A DNA stretch of 64,000 nucleotides. It comes from Pseudomonas orientalis. Lineage in GTDB: Bacteria > Pseudomonadota > Gammaproteobacteria > Pseudomonadales > Pseudomonadaceae. The stretch covers positions 4,185,001 through 4,249,000 of the forward strand of contig NZ_CP094351.1 of assembly GCF_022807995.1 (NCBI RefSeq), written 5' to 3'. Under the pieces are notes generated by a model, which was not told the origin of the DNA, did not search any database, and worked only from the letters and a program-made list of their open reading frames with translations. The position numbers were made by a program, and so were the translations under genes. This document shows, piece by piece, positions 1 to 8,226 of the stretch (positions within the stretch are counted from its first letter, which is position 1; each line of letters starts with the position of its first letter).

Positions 1-725
1 GTGACATTCACCAGGTTGCCGCGGGCGATCAGCCGATACAGCAACAGCGTCGCCAGCACTGACACCACCAACCCCATCCACAGTACCGGCAGGTAAAAGC
101 CCGCCTCGTGTTCAAAGTGAAATGGCTGGAACGGCACGAACACTGCGCACAACAGCATCCCGGCCAGGTATTGCAACGGCAATGTGCCCAACGGGTTGTC
201 GGTGATGCGCTTTTGCATGATCGAGCCAAACGTCATGCTCGCCAGCGCCAGCAGCCCGAACAGCATCCCGGCCAGGGACATGCCGGCCAGCCCGATGCCC
301 TGGTACACCACCATGATCAAGCCGGCCAGCCCTAACCCGAGGCCGAACAGCCGGCGCCAGGAGCGCTGGCGCTCCATCAGCACCACGGTGAGGATCGGCT
401 GGACGCCCATGATGGTCGCCATCACCCCGGGGGTGACTTTGAGGTCCAGGGCCAGCAGATAGAAAATCTGATAGGCCCCCAACAACACCAGGCCCGTCGC
501 CGCCGCATACAGCATGGGCTTGCCGGGACGTGGCAGCGTCAACTTGAGGAGCGGTACCAGCAGTACCAACCCCATCAGGGCGATGGCAAAGCGGATCAAC
601 AGAAAGGCAAAGGGCGAAGCATGGGCCAGGCCCAACTTGGAGAAGATCGCCCCGCTGCTCCACAGCAAGACAAACAAGCTCGTCGAGGCCGCCGCGGCCA
701 CGGATTGTTTCGAAAGCACAGACAT
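1..725 (-). CDS. EamA/DMT family permease, 3' end outside the window
   Basis: About 241 residues are visible from the ATG at 725; the C-terminus runs off the left edge. The protein is a chain of hydrophobic helices (starting MSVLSKQSVAAAASTSLF) with the two-repeat pattern of drug/metabolite transporters, including a GVQPILTVVLMERQ stretch at the start of the second half as in EamA domains. It would act in the inner membrane as a small-metabolite exporter; the substrate cannot be read from sequence. The gene stands alone, divergent from the CPBP gene. Family fairly certain, function open. Confidence 0.85.
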   Translation of the reverse strand, partial: MSVLSKQSVAAAASTSLFVLLWSSGAIFSKLGLAHASPFAFLLIRFAIALMGLVLLVPLLKLTLPRPGKPMLYAAATGLVLLGAYQIFYLLALDLKVTPGVMATIMGVQPILTVVLMERQRSWRRLFGLGLGLAGLIMVVYQGIGLAGMSLAGMLFGLLALASMTFGSIMQKRITDNPLGTLPLQYLAGMLLCAVFVPFQPFHFEHEAGFYLPVLWMGLVVSVLATLLLYRLIARGNLVNV

Positions 726-1146
726 GGTTACCACCTGTTATCAGGCAAAAAAGCCGACTCAGTAAAAAAACTGAATTTCAGTAGGTTTTTTCAGGCAGGC
801 ACGGGGCAACAGCGAATAGCTGTTCAGCCCGAAATGCCAACACCCGGCGGTGATACGACTGCGTACACCAGCGTGCTACTGACAGGTGGGGGGTAGTGAC
901 TGATCTGCGCAGGCTGCTTGCCACGGCACGGCACGACCACAGCGTTGACCGCTGAATCGACTACCGCTATGCGCTGGGAAGCTGGCATGTGCTGATCTTT
1001 TTGAAGGGATAAAGACGCGACGACTATAACCAGCCGCAAACATACTTTGCAATCCTTTCCCCCTTGCCTTGTACGTGGAGGCGTTTTCATGCCCTAGAAC
1101 CTGGCCACTCGCTATAATGCCGCCCGGTTTTTTCGAAGGATTTCAC
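726..1146. other. Intergenic region without a gene
   Basis: I see no credible gene here. The only structure near the EamA start is an imperfect palindrome at 763-794 (core ACTGAATTTCAGT at 770-782, flanked by A and T runs). It could be an operator or a weak terminator; the sequence does not decide. The right end carries the promoter of the CPBP gene. Confidence 0.5.
1090..1118 (+). promoter_or_regulatory. Candidate sigma-70 promoter of the CPBP gene
   Basis: A perfect -10 hexamer TATAAT lies at 1113-1118, about 30 bases before the ATG at 1147, so the leader would be very short. The -35 region around 1090-1095 is poor. The GAAGGA ribosome binding site is at 1134-1139. Confidence 0.5.
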
Positions 1147-1938
1147 ATGATTGCTTTGCCCTGGCTGTACCTCACCCTACTATCCATTGGCTATGTCGTG
1201 GCGTTGATTTACGGCCAACTGGGCGTACTGGCGGCGGTCTCCATCGCACTGCTGCTGCTGGCCGGGTATGCCGTACGCCAGCAACGCAACCCTTGGGCCC
1301 GCTACCTTGGCCACGGCTTGTTTATCGTCCTGGCCCTGGGCCTGGCGATGCATTGGTTGCCGGGGTTCTATAACGGCCGCGGTATTGCGCCCCAGCGTTT
1401 TACTCCGGACTCAGTGCCGTTCTCGATGTACCTGAACCAGGACAAACCGCTGATTGGCTTCTGGCTGCTGCTGGCCTGCCCATGGATTGTGGCGCGACGC
1501 TCATTGCGCCTGTCGATCTGCGTCACGGCCGTGGCCCTGACCCTGGCCGCCATCGCCGCCCTGGGTGGTGCAGCGCTGCTAGGGATGATCAGTTGGGTGC
1601 CGAAATGGCCGGACGAGGCGTGGCTGTGGGTGTTGAATAATCTGCTGTTGGTGACGCTGGTCGAAGAAGCGCTGTTTCGCGGGTATATCCAGGGCGGCCT
1701 AAGTCGGCGCTTCAAACACCTGCCCTACGGCGAGAACCTCGCGCTGCTGCTGGCCTCGCTGTTATTCGGCCTGGTGCATTTTGCTGCGGGTTGGCAGTGG
1801 ATGCTGCTGGCGAGTATTGCCGGCGTGGGTTACGGCCTGGCCTATCGCTTTGGCGGTTTGGGCGCGGCGATTGCCACGCATTTTGGCTTGAATCTGCTGC
1901 ACTTCGGGTTGTTCACCTACCCGATGCTCGCCGGCTAA
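1147..1938 (+). CDS. CPBP family intramembrane metalloprotease
   Basis: 263 residues, highly hydrophobic, inner membrane. The three motifs of the CPBP (Abi/CAAX protease-like) family are present: EExxxR at residues 173-178 (EEALFR), a histidine at 211 in FGLVHF, and HxxxN at 245-249 (HFGLN). Together they form the presumed metal site. Bacterial members are linked to peptide processing, membrane protein maturation or bacteriocin self-immunity; which applies here is unknown. The start at 1147 is chosen because GAAGGA lies 7 bases upstream, while the in-frame start further upstream has no such site. Single gene followed by a REP pair. Confidence 0.88.
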   Translation: MIALPWLYLTLLSIGYVVALIYGQLGVLAAVSIALLLLAGYAVRQQRNPWARYLGHGLFIVLALGLAMHWLPGFYNGRGIAPQRFTPDSVPFSMYLNQDKPLIGFWLLLACPWIVARRSLRLSICVTAVALTLAAIAALGGAALLGMISWVPKWPDEAWLWVLNNLLLVTLVEEALFRGYIQGGLSRRFKHLPYGENLALLLASLLFGLVHFAAGWQWMLLASIAGVGYGLAYRFGGLGAAIATHFGLNLLHFGLFTYPMLAG

Positions 1939-1948
1939 ACCTGCCTTA

Positions 1949-2048
1949 CTGTAGGAGCGAGCTTGCTCGCGAAGGACTTCAACGCTCGCGGGCATCCTGG
2001 ATGAACGCGTTGCCCTTGAGTGCTTCGCGAGCAAGCTCGCTCCTACAG
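1949..2048. repeat. REPIN: inverted pair of GTAGGAGCGAGC-type REP sequences
   Basis: Left arm 1949-1973 and right arm 2023-2048 are reverse complements (GTAGGAGCGAGCTTGCTCGC and its complement), separated by about 50 bases. It forms one large hairpin. It is one of five copies of this family in the window, all between genes. Confidence 0.93.
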
Positions 2049-2141
2049 GGGCAACGCTGCTCGCAGGATTGTTGCAAAAATAAGTTAAATAAATGCCCCG
2101 CATGGCCGATACCCCCTGAAAGCCTTGCGGATTGAACAATC

Positions 2142-3707
2142 ATGCGTAATAACCAACCCGTTACCCAGCGCGAACGTACCTTCCCCGCTCAGCAACGGTT
2201 GATCTCCACCACAGACGCCAAGGGTGTGATCACCTACTGCAACGACGCCTTTGTCGAAATCAGTGGGTTCACCCGCGACGAACTGATCCGTGCCCCGCAC
2301 AATCTGGTGCGTCATCCGGACGTTCCGGCGGCGGTGTTCGCGCACATGTGGTCGACGCTCAAACAAGGCTTGCCATGGATGGGCATTGTCAAGAATCGCT
2401 GCAAGACCGGTGATCACTACTGGGTTAACGCCTACGTGACACCCGTCTTCGACGGCAACCAGGTGATAGGCTACGAATCGGTGCGCATCAAGCCCACCGC
2501 CGAGCAGATTCGCCGGGCCGAAGCGCTCTATCAACGCATCAACCAGGGCAAGTCGGCCGTTCCCCAGCGCGACAAGTGGCTGCCGGTTCTGCAAGACTGG
2601 CTGCCGTTTATTCTGGTCAGCCAGCTGAGCTTCATGATCGGCGCCACCCTCACCTCCCAATGGGGCTTTGCCCTGGCGGCCGGGTTGTCGGTGCCATTGG
2701 GCCTGCTGGGCCTGAGCTGGCAGCAGCGCGGCCTCAAGCGCTTGCTGCGCCTGGCCGAGCAGACCACGTCGGACCCGCTGATCGCCCAGATGTATACCGA
2801 CAGCCGTGGCGCCCAGGCGCGCCTGGAGATGTCGATCCTCAGCCAGGAAGCGCGTCTGAAGACCTGCCTCACCCGCCTGCAGGACACCGCCGAACACCTC
2901 AACGACCAGGCGGCGCAGTCCAACACCCTCGCGCACAACAGCTCCAGCGGGCTGGAGCGCCAACGCGTGGAGACCGAACAAGTCGCCACGGCGGTCAACC
3001 AGATGGCGGCGACTACCCAGGAAGTCGCCAGCCATGTGCAGCGCACGGCGGATGCCACCCAGGAAGCCAATCGCCTGACCGGTCGCGGCCGCGATATCGC
3101 CGGGGAAACCCGTGAGGCGATTCAGCGCCTGTCGGTTGCCGTGGGGGAAACCGGTGTCACCGTCACGCAGTTGGCCAAGGACAGCGATGAAATCGGCGGC
3201 GTGGTCGATGTGATCAAAGGCATTGCCGACCAGACCAACCTGCTGGCATTGAACGCCGCCATCGAAGCGGCGCGCGCCGGTGAGATGGGCCGTGGCTTTG
3301 CGGTGGTGGCTGATGAAGTGCGCCAGTTGGCGCAACGCACCGCCGAATCGACCGGGCAGATCCATACCCTGATCGCCAAGCTGCAAAGCACTGCGGCCGC
3401 AGCTGTGCAAACCATGGACGCCGGGCATCGCCAGGCCGAAGAAGGTGTGGCACGGGTGATGGAAGCGGATCAGGCGTTGGTGGGCATCAGTGAGGCGGTT
3501 GCCAATATCACCGACATGACGACCCAGATCGCCGCCGCTACGGAAGAGCAAAGCGCGGTTGCCGAAGAGATCAGCCGCAATATCAGCACCATTGCGCTGT
3601 TGGCGGACCAGACGTCGGAACAGGCGATGAACTCGGCGCAGTTGAGTGAAGAGCTGACGCATACCGCCAATACCCAGTATTCGCTGGTAGAGCGTTTTAA
3701 CCGGTAG
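2142..3707 (+). CDS. aer: Aer-type aerotaxis receptor (PAS + methyl-accepting domain)
   Basis: 521 residues. An N-terminal PAS domain (about 20-115, with the FAD-type segment NDAFVEISGFTRDEL and NLVRHPDVP typical of Aer) is followed by a hydrophobic hairpin (about 148-190) that anchors the protein in the membrane with both ends in the cytoplasm. The C-terminus is a long coiled coil with the conserved chemoreceptor tip (DQTNLLALNAAIEAARAGE). Aer senses redox state through PAS-bound FAD and signals through CheW/CheA to steer cells toward favourable oxygen. There is no periplasmic ligand domain. Its place beside the cbb3 oxidase and Anr genes fits this role and matches PAO1 order as I recall it. 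No strong ribosome binding site precedes the ATG at 2142. Confidence 0.92.
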   Translation: MRNNQPVTQRERTFPAQQRLISTTDAKGVITYCNDAFVEISGFTRDELIRAPHNLVRHPDVPAAVFAHMWSTLKQGLPWMGIVKNRCKTGDHYWVNAYVTPVFDGNQVIGYESVRIKPTAEQIRRAEALYQRINQGKSAVPQRDKWLPVLQDWLPFILVSQLSFMIGATLTSQWGFALAAGLSVPLGLLGLSWQQRGLKRLLRLAEQTTSDPLIAQMYTDSRGAQARLEMSILSQEARLKTCLTRLQDTAEHLNDQAAQSNTLAHNSSSGLERQRVETEQVATAVNQMAATTQEVASHVQRTADATQEANRLTGRGRDIAGETREAIQRLSVAVGETGVTVTQLAKDSDEIGGVVDVIKGIADQTNLLALNAAIEAARAGEMGRGFAVVADEVRQLAQRTAESTGQIHTLIAKLQSTAAAAVQTMDAGHRQAEEGVARVMEADQALVGISEAVANITDMTTQIAAATEEQSAVAEEISRNISTIALLADQTSEQAMNSAQLSEELTHTANTQYSLVERFNR

Positions 3708-3711
3708 ACCG

Positions 3712-3813
3712 CTATCGGGGGCAAGTCGAATCGTCGCACCGCCCCTCCCACACTCGACCGCGTTCCAAAGTTGGAATAAGGTCAACATGTGGGAGGGGGC
3801 TTGCCCCCGATAG
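3712..3813. repeat. REPIN of the GGGGGCTTGCCCCC type, one arm disrupted
   Basis: The right arm at 3788-3813 is a full copy (TGTGGGAGGGGGCTTGCC...). The left arm starts at 3712 as its complement, but about 15 unrelated bases interrupt it (3726-3740) before it resumes at 3741-3752. It lies between the convergent aer and hydrolase genes. Confidence 0.85.
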
Positions 3814-3817
3814 GGCC

Positions 3818-4510
3818 CTAACAGGCACTCAGAAACCCAGCCACGCGCGCTGCAGCAGCCTCCAGATGCTGTTCATGGGTAAACCCCGAAGCCTTCAGCG
3901 GCTTCAAGTCATGATCCCCCGCCACCAACCACATCACCTCGATGCTCGGCGACAACGCATACCCCTCCACCGCCGCCCGATTACCCAGTGCATCCCGCTC
4001 ACCCTGCACAATCAGTGTCGGCGTTTTCAGCGCGGCCAGATGCTCAACCCGGGGTTTCTCCGGCTTGCCCACCGCATAGAACGGATACCCCAGGCACACC
4101 AGCCCATCGGCGCCCAGCTCATCGGCCAATAAACTGGCCATGCGCCCACCCATGGATTTGCCGCCAATCGCCAGTTTCCCAGCGACATGACGTCGCACCT
4201 GCGCATACACCTCACGCCAGCATTCCAGCAGTTTCGGCGCCGGATTCGGCGGGCGCTTGCCGCCGTCCGCACGGCGCTGGGCCATGTAGGGAAACTCGAA
4301 GCGCAATACGCTCACACCATGCCCGGCAAGGCGCGCAGCCATGTCGTTCATGAACGCCGAGTCCATCGGCGCACCGGCGCCGTGGGCCAGGATCAGCGTG
4401 ACAGGCTGGCCTGAAGGTGCCTGCGCCGCGACATCCCATAACCAGCCGCGCTCGTGCACACACTGTGCCCATTGATCCCCGTCAATACTGGCCTTGTGCT
4501 CTTTGCCCAT
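3818..4510 (-). CDS. Alpha/beta hydrolase, KANL3/Tex30 family
   Basis: 230 residues. An oxyanion-type segment (LAHGAGAPMDS) near residue 45, a nucleophile elbow GKSMGG in the middle, an Asp in the QGERDALGN segment and a C-terminal His in GDHDLKPL form the hydrolase catalytic set. Substrate unknown. The start at 4510 is preceded by GAGGC about 5 bases away; a longer version reaching 4597 would run into the ccoN leader and lacks a ribosome binding site. The gene is divergent from ccoN, and the 5' end of its coding sequence contains an Anr-type site (4472-4485). Confidence 0.85.
   Translation of the reverse strand: MGKEHKASIDGDQWAQCVHERGWLWDVAAQAPSGQPVTLILAHGAGAPMDSAFMNDMAARLAGHGVSVLRFEFPYMAQRRADGGKRPPNPAPKLLECWREVYAQVRRHVAGKLAIGGKSMGGRMASLLADELGADGLVCLGYPFYAVGKPEKPRVEHLAALKTPTLIVQGERDALGNRAAVEGYALSPSIEVMWLVAGDHDLKPLKASGFTHEQHLEAAAARVAGFLSAC
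4472..4485 (+). promoter_or_regulatory. Anr box of the first cbb3 operon
   Basis: TTGATCCCCGTCAA matches the Pseudomonas Anr/FNR pattern TTGATNNNNRTCAA in both half sites. It lies 105-118 bases before the ccoN start, inside the beginning of the divergent hydrolase gene. Anr is encoded at 20037-20771. A TATAAC hexamer at 4535-4540 could be the -10, which would make this an upstream-type site; the transcription start is not fixed by sequence. Confidence 0.75.
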
Positions 4511-4589
4511 GCTTGCCTCGCTTTTTAGTCTGCCTATAACTCCAGCCCAAGTGCCGCATCTGCTTGGGTTGAACCGTGGATGGGGAACC

Positions 4590-6014
4590 ATGAACACTAC
4601 TTTAAGTACCGCCTATAACTACAAGGTGGTCCGCCAATTCGCCATTATGACGGTGGTGTGGGGCATCGTCGGCATGGGGCTCGGGGTTTTTCTCGCGGCC
4701 CAATTGGTCTGGCCTGCGCTCAACTTCGATCTGCCCTGGACCAGCTTCGGTCGCCTGCGCCCGTTGCACACCAACGCGGTCATCTTCGCCTTCGGCGGCT
4801 GTGCGCTGTTCGCCAGCTCCTTCTACTCGGTGCAGCGCACCTGCCAGACAACGCTGTTCGCGCCGAAAATCGCCGCGTTCTGCTTCTGGGGCTGGCAACT
4901 GGTGATCCTGCTGGCCGCAATCACATTGCCGCTGGGCTACACCAGCTCCAAGGAATACGCCGAACTGGAATGGCCGATCGACATCTTGATCACCATCGTC
5001 TGGGTCGCCTATGCCATCGTGTTCTTCGGCACGATCATGAAGCGCAACACCAAGCACATCTACGTCGGCAATTGGTTCTTCGGTGCCTTCATCATCACCG
5101 TGGCGATCCTGCATATCGTCAACAACCTGGAAATCCCGGTCAGCCTGACCAAGTCCTACTCGCTGTACGGCGGTGCGACGGATGCCATGGTGCAGTGGTG
5201 GTACGGCCATAACGCAGTAGGCTTTTTCCTCACCGCAGGCTTTCTCGGGATGATGTACTACTTCGTGCCCAAGCAGGCCGAACGCCCGGTGTATTCCTAT
5301 CGTTTGTCCATCGTGCACTTCTGGGCGCTGATCACCCTGTATATCTGGGCCGGCCCCCACCACCTGCACTACACCGCGCTGCCGGACTGGGCGCAGTCGC
5401 TGGGCATGGTGATGTCGCTGGTGCTGCTGGCACCCAGCTGGGGCGGCATGATCAACGGCATGATGACCCTGTCGGGCGCCTGGCATAAGTTGCGCAGCGA
5501 CCCGATCCTGCGCTTTCTGGTGGTATCCCTGGCGTTCTACGGCATGTCGACCTTCGAAGGCCCGATGATGGCGATCAAGACCGTCAACGCCCTCTCCCAC
5601 TACACCGACTGGACCATCGGCCACGTACACGCCGGCGCACTGGGTTGGGTGGCGATGATTTCCATCGGCGCGCTGTACCACATGATCCCGAAAGTCTTCG
5701 GTCGCGAGCAAATGTACAGCCTCGGCCTGATCAACGCGCATTTCTGGCTGGCCACCATCGGCACCGTGCTCTACATCGCCTCGATGTGGGTCAACGGCAT
5801 CGCCCAAGGCCTGATGTGGCGTGCGGTCAACGAAGACGGCACCTTGACCTATTCCTTCGTCGAAACCCTGGTGGCCAGTCACCCGGGCTTCATCGTGCGG
5901 CTGGTGGGCGGTGCGGTGTTCCTCAGCGGCATGTTGCTGATGGCTTACAACACCTGGCGCACCGTGCGTTCGGTGCAGCCTGTCGAAGCCGTCCCTGTCG
6001 CGCAGCTGGCCTGA
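4590..6014 (+). CDS. ccoN: cbb3-type cytochrome c oxidase subunit I (first copy)
   Basis: 474 residues, about 12 membrane helices. This catalytic subunit reduces oxygen to water at a haem b3-CuB centre. Visible ligands: His60 and His347 region for low- and high-spin haem, His207, His257 and His258 for CuB, and Tyr251, the candidate for the cross-linked tyrosine of the C family. The start at 4590 follows a GGGGA element and matches the family N-terminus. First gene of ccoNOQP. By PAO1 order as I remember it, this operon is in the position of the Anr-induced isoform (Cbb3-2), which fits the Anr box at 4472. Confidence 0.97.
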
Positions 6015-6024
6015 GGAGTCGATG

Positions 6025-6633
6025 ATGAAACACGAAACGATTGAAAAGAACGTCGGCCTGTTGATGCTGCTCATGGTGCTGGCCGTGAGCATCGGCGGCC
6101 TGACCCAGATCGTCCCGCTGTTCTTCCAGGACGTGACCAACAAGCCGGTGGAAGGCATGAAGCCCTATACCGCGCTGCAACTGGAAGGCCGCGACATCTA
6201 CATCCGCGAAGGCTGCGTGCAGTGCCACTCGCAGATGATCCGCCCGTTCCGCGCCGAAACCGAACGCTACGGCCACTATTCGGTGGCCGGCGAAAGCGTA
6301 TGGGACCATCCTTTCCTGTGGGGTTCCAAGCGCACCGGGCCGGACCTGGCCCGCGTTGGCGCACGCTACTCGGACGACTGGCACCGCGCGCACCTGTACA
6401 ACCCGCGCAACGTGGTGCCGGAGTCGAAAATGCCGGCTTATCCGTGGCTGGTCACCGCCGCCGTCGACAGCAGCCACACCGAGACCAAGTTGAAGGTGAT
6501 GCGCACCCTCGGCGTGCCCTACACCGATGACGACATCGCGGGCGCGGTCGCCAGCCTCAAGGGCAAGACCGAAATGGACGCGCTGGTTTCCTACCTGCAA
6601 GTGCTCGGCACTGCCATCAAGAGCAAGAGGTGA
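6025..6633 (+). CDS. ccoO: cbb3 oxidase subunit II, monohaem cytochrome c (first copy)
   Basis: 202 residues. One N-terminal membrane anchor (about 9-35) is followed by a periplasmic cytochrome c domain with the haem motif CVQCH (Cys64, Cys67, His68). A Met in [10 protein letters not shown] is the likely distal ligand. It passes electrons from CcoP to CcoN. The sequence begins ATGATG; I place the start at the second ATG (6025) because GAGGAG at 6013-6018 is then 6 bases away and the length equals that of the second copy. It follows ccoN by 10 bases. Confidence 0.96.
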
Positions 6634-6636
6634 GCC

Positions 6637-6837
6637 ATGGGATTTGAATTCGATGCGGGCACCATCCGCGGCCTCGGCACGCTGGTGGTGGCCATCGCCT
6701 TTATCGGCCTGTCGCTGTGGGTCTTCAACAACCGGCGCAATGCAGAGTTCGAGCAGGCGCGCCTGCTGCCGTTCGCCGATGAACCTTCTCCACACAATGC
6801 TCAAGAAGAGCCTGCAACAAGGAGCAACCAGCCATGA
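6637..6837 (+). CDS. ccoQ: cbb3 oxidase small subunit CcoQ (first copy)
   Basis: 66 residues: one transmembrane helix (about 10-32, GLGTLVVAIAFIGLSLWVF) and a short charged tail with the LPFADE motif of CcoQ. It is a non-catalytic stabilising subunit of the cbb3 complex. It starts 3 bases after ccoO and overlaps ccoP by 4 bases (ATGA), so the subunits are translationally coupled. Confidence 0.92.
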   Translation: MGFEFDAGTIRGLGTLVVAIAFIGLSLWVFNNRRNAEFEQARLLPFADEPSPHNAQEEPATRSNQP

Positions 6838-7781
6838 CCCTGTTTTGGAGTACATGGATCTGCGTATTGACCCTGGGCAGCCTGATCGGCCTGACCTGGC
6901 TGTTGATCGGCACCCGCAAGGGCGAAACCCGCGGCAGCGTGGACCAGACCATGGGCCACGCCTTCGACGGTATCGAGGAATACGACAACCCGCTGCCCCA
7001 GTGGTGGTTCATGCTGTTCGTCGGCACCCTGGTATTTGCCGTCGGCTACCTGATCCTCTACCCGGGCCTGGGCAACTGGAAAGGCATACTGCCGGGCTAT
7101 GAAGACGGCTGGACGTCGGCCAAGGAGTGGGACAAGGAAATGGCCAGGGCCGACACCAGGTTCGGGCCGATCTTCGCCAAATTCTCGGCCATGCCGGTGG
7201 AAGAGGTGGCCAAGGACCCGCAAGCCTTGAAGATGGGCGGTCGCCTGTTCGCCTCCAACTGCGCGGTGTGCCACGGCTCGGACGCCAAGGGCGCGTATGG
7301 CTTCCCGAATCTTGCGGACAACAACTGGCGCTGGGGCGGTTCGGCCGAGGCGATCAAGGCCACCATCCTGAACGGTCGCCACGCGGCGATGCCGGCCTGG
7401 GGTGAAGTGCTGGGCGAGGACGGCGTGAAGAATGTCGCCGCGTATGTACGTCACGATCTGGCCAAACTGCCACTGCCGGCCGACAGCACCGCTGACCTCG
7501 CCGCGGGCCAGGCCGCCTTCAACACCACCTGCGTCGCCTGCCACGGTCCACAGGGTCACGGCGTTGAAGCCATGGGCGCGCCGAACCTGACCGAGCCCGC
7601 AGGATTCATCTACGGCACCAGCCTGGCGCAGTTGCAGCAGACCATTCGCCATGGTCGCCAGGGCCAGATGCCGGCGCAGGACGTGCTGCAAGGCAATGAC
7701 AAGGTGCATCTGCTGGCGGCTTACGTGTACAGCCTGTCCCATAACGCTGAAGGCGCAACGCCAGACAGCGCGATCAAGTAG
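6834..7781 (+). CDS. ccoP: cbb3 oxidase subunit III, dihaem cytochrome c (first copy)
   Basis: 315 residues. Two N-terminal membrane helices (about 4-25 and 57-77) are followed by two periplasmic cytochrome c domains with CAVCH (Cys143, Cys146, His147) and CVACH (Cys233, Cys236, His237). It is the electron entry point of the oxidase. The second operon's CcoP is 10 residues longer because of a loop after LPGY. Last gene of the first operon; a REPIN follows 18 bases downstream. Confidence 0.97.
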   Translation: MTLFWSTWICVLTLGSLIGLTWLLIGTRKGETRGSVDQTMGHAFDGIEEYDNPLPQWWFMLFVGTLVFAVGYLILYPGLGNWKGILPGYEDGWTSAKEWDKEMARADTRFGPIFAKFSAMPVEEVAKDPQALKMGGRLFASNCAVCHGSDAKGAYGFPNLADNNWRWGGSAEAIKATILNGRHAAMPAWGEVLGEDGVKNVAAYVRHDLAKLPLPADSTADLAAGQAAFNTTCVACHGPQGHGVEAMGAPNLTEPAGFIYGTSLAQLQQTIRHGRQGQMPAQDVLQGNDKVHLLAAYVYSLSHNAEGATPDSAIK

Positions 7782-7798
7782 GGCTGCAACCCGTTTAA

Positions 7799-7899
7799 CT
7801 GTAGGAGCGAGCTTGCTCGCGAAGAACCTGAGGACACCACGCTTATCCAGCATAAACGCGGCGTTCTGAAGTTCTTCGCGAGCAAGCTCGCTCCTACAG
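7799..7899. repeat. REPIN of the GTAGGAGCGAGC type
   Basis: Arms at 7799-7824 and 7874-7899 are exact reverse complements around a 49-base loop. It separates the two cbb3 operons and could act as a transcript end for the first one, as there is no T-tract terminator. Confidence 0.93.
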
Positions 7900-8226
7900 G
7901 GATCCGATGTTGTTTTCATTTGCGCGACCAAGTGTCACACCCTGCCATAGCCCAGCTTTCCCCCCCTCATATTCGGGTCTACGCTTGTTCCCACAGTGGG
8001 CCAATCCTGGCATACGCGACGGTATCCGTTGCGCCCTCTAAATTTCCTGTCCACTCGATCAGCTTTCGATTTCTGACTTTGTCCTTACACAAAACAGGGA
8101 AAGGGCGCAGAATCTGGCGTGGAACGCCTTGATACAGGTCAGTCATTGCGTTGCAATGGCCCCTCGCTTTCTACATACTTGCGGCCGATTTTACCTATAA
8201 AAAAACCTAAACCGTGGAACCTTAGA
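7900..8226. other. Leader region of the second cbb3 operon
   Basis: No gene seen. The region carries an Anr-like site at 8129-8142. TACATA at 8172-8177 is a possible -10, which would put the centre of the Anr site near -45 to -48. An AT-rich stretch (8195-8215) lies just before the ccoN start. Confidence 0.55.
8129..8142 (+). promoter_or_regulatory. Anr-like box of the second cbb3 operon (one mismatch)
   Basis: TTGATACAGGTCAG has a perfect left half and one mismatch in the right half of TTGATNNNNRTCAA. It lies 85 bases before ccoN. In PAO1 the equivalent operon is described as constitutive, while in P. putida it is reported as Anr-dependent, so a weak site here would be informative. Confidence 0.55.

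Noticed and set aside
2085..3788. 567-codon open frame antisense to aer
   Set aside because: Overlaps aer fully and has no domain character.
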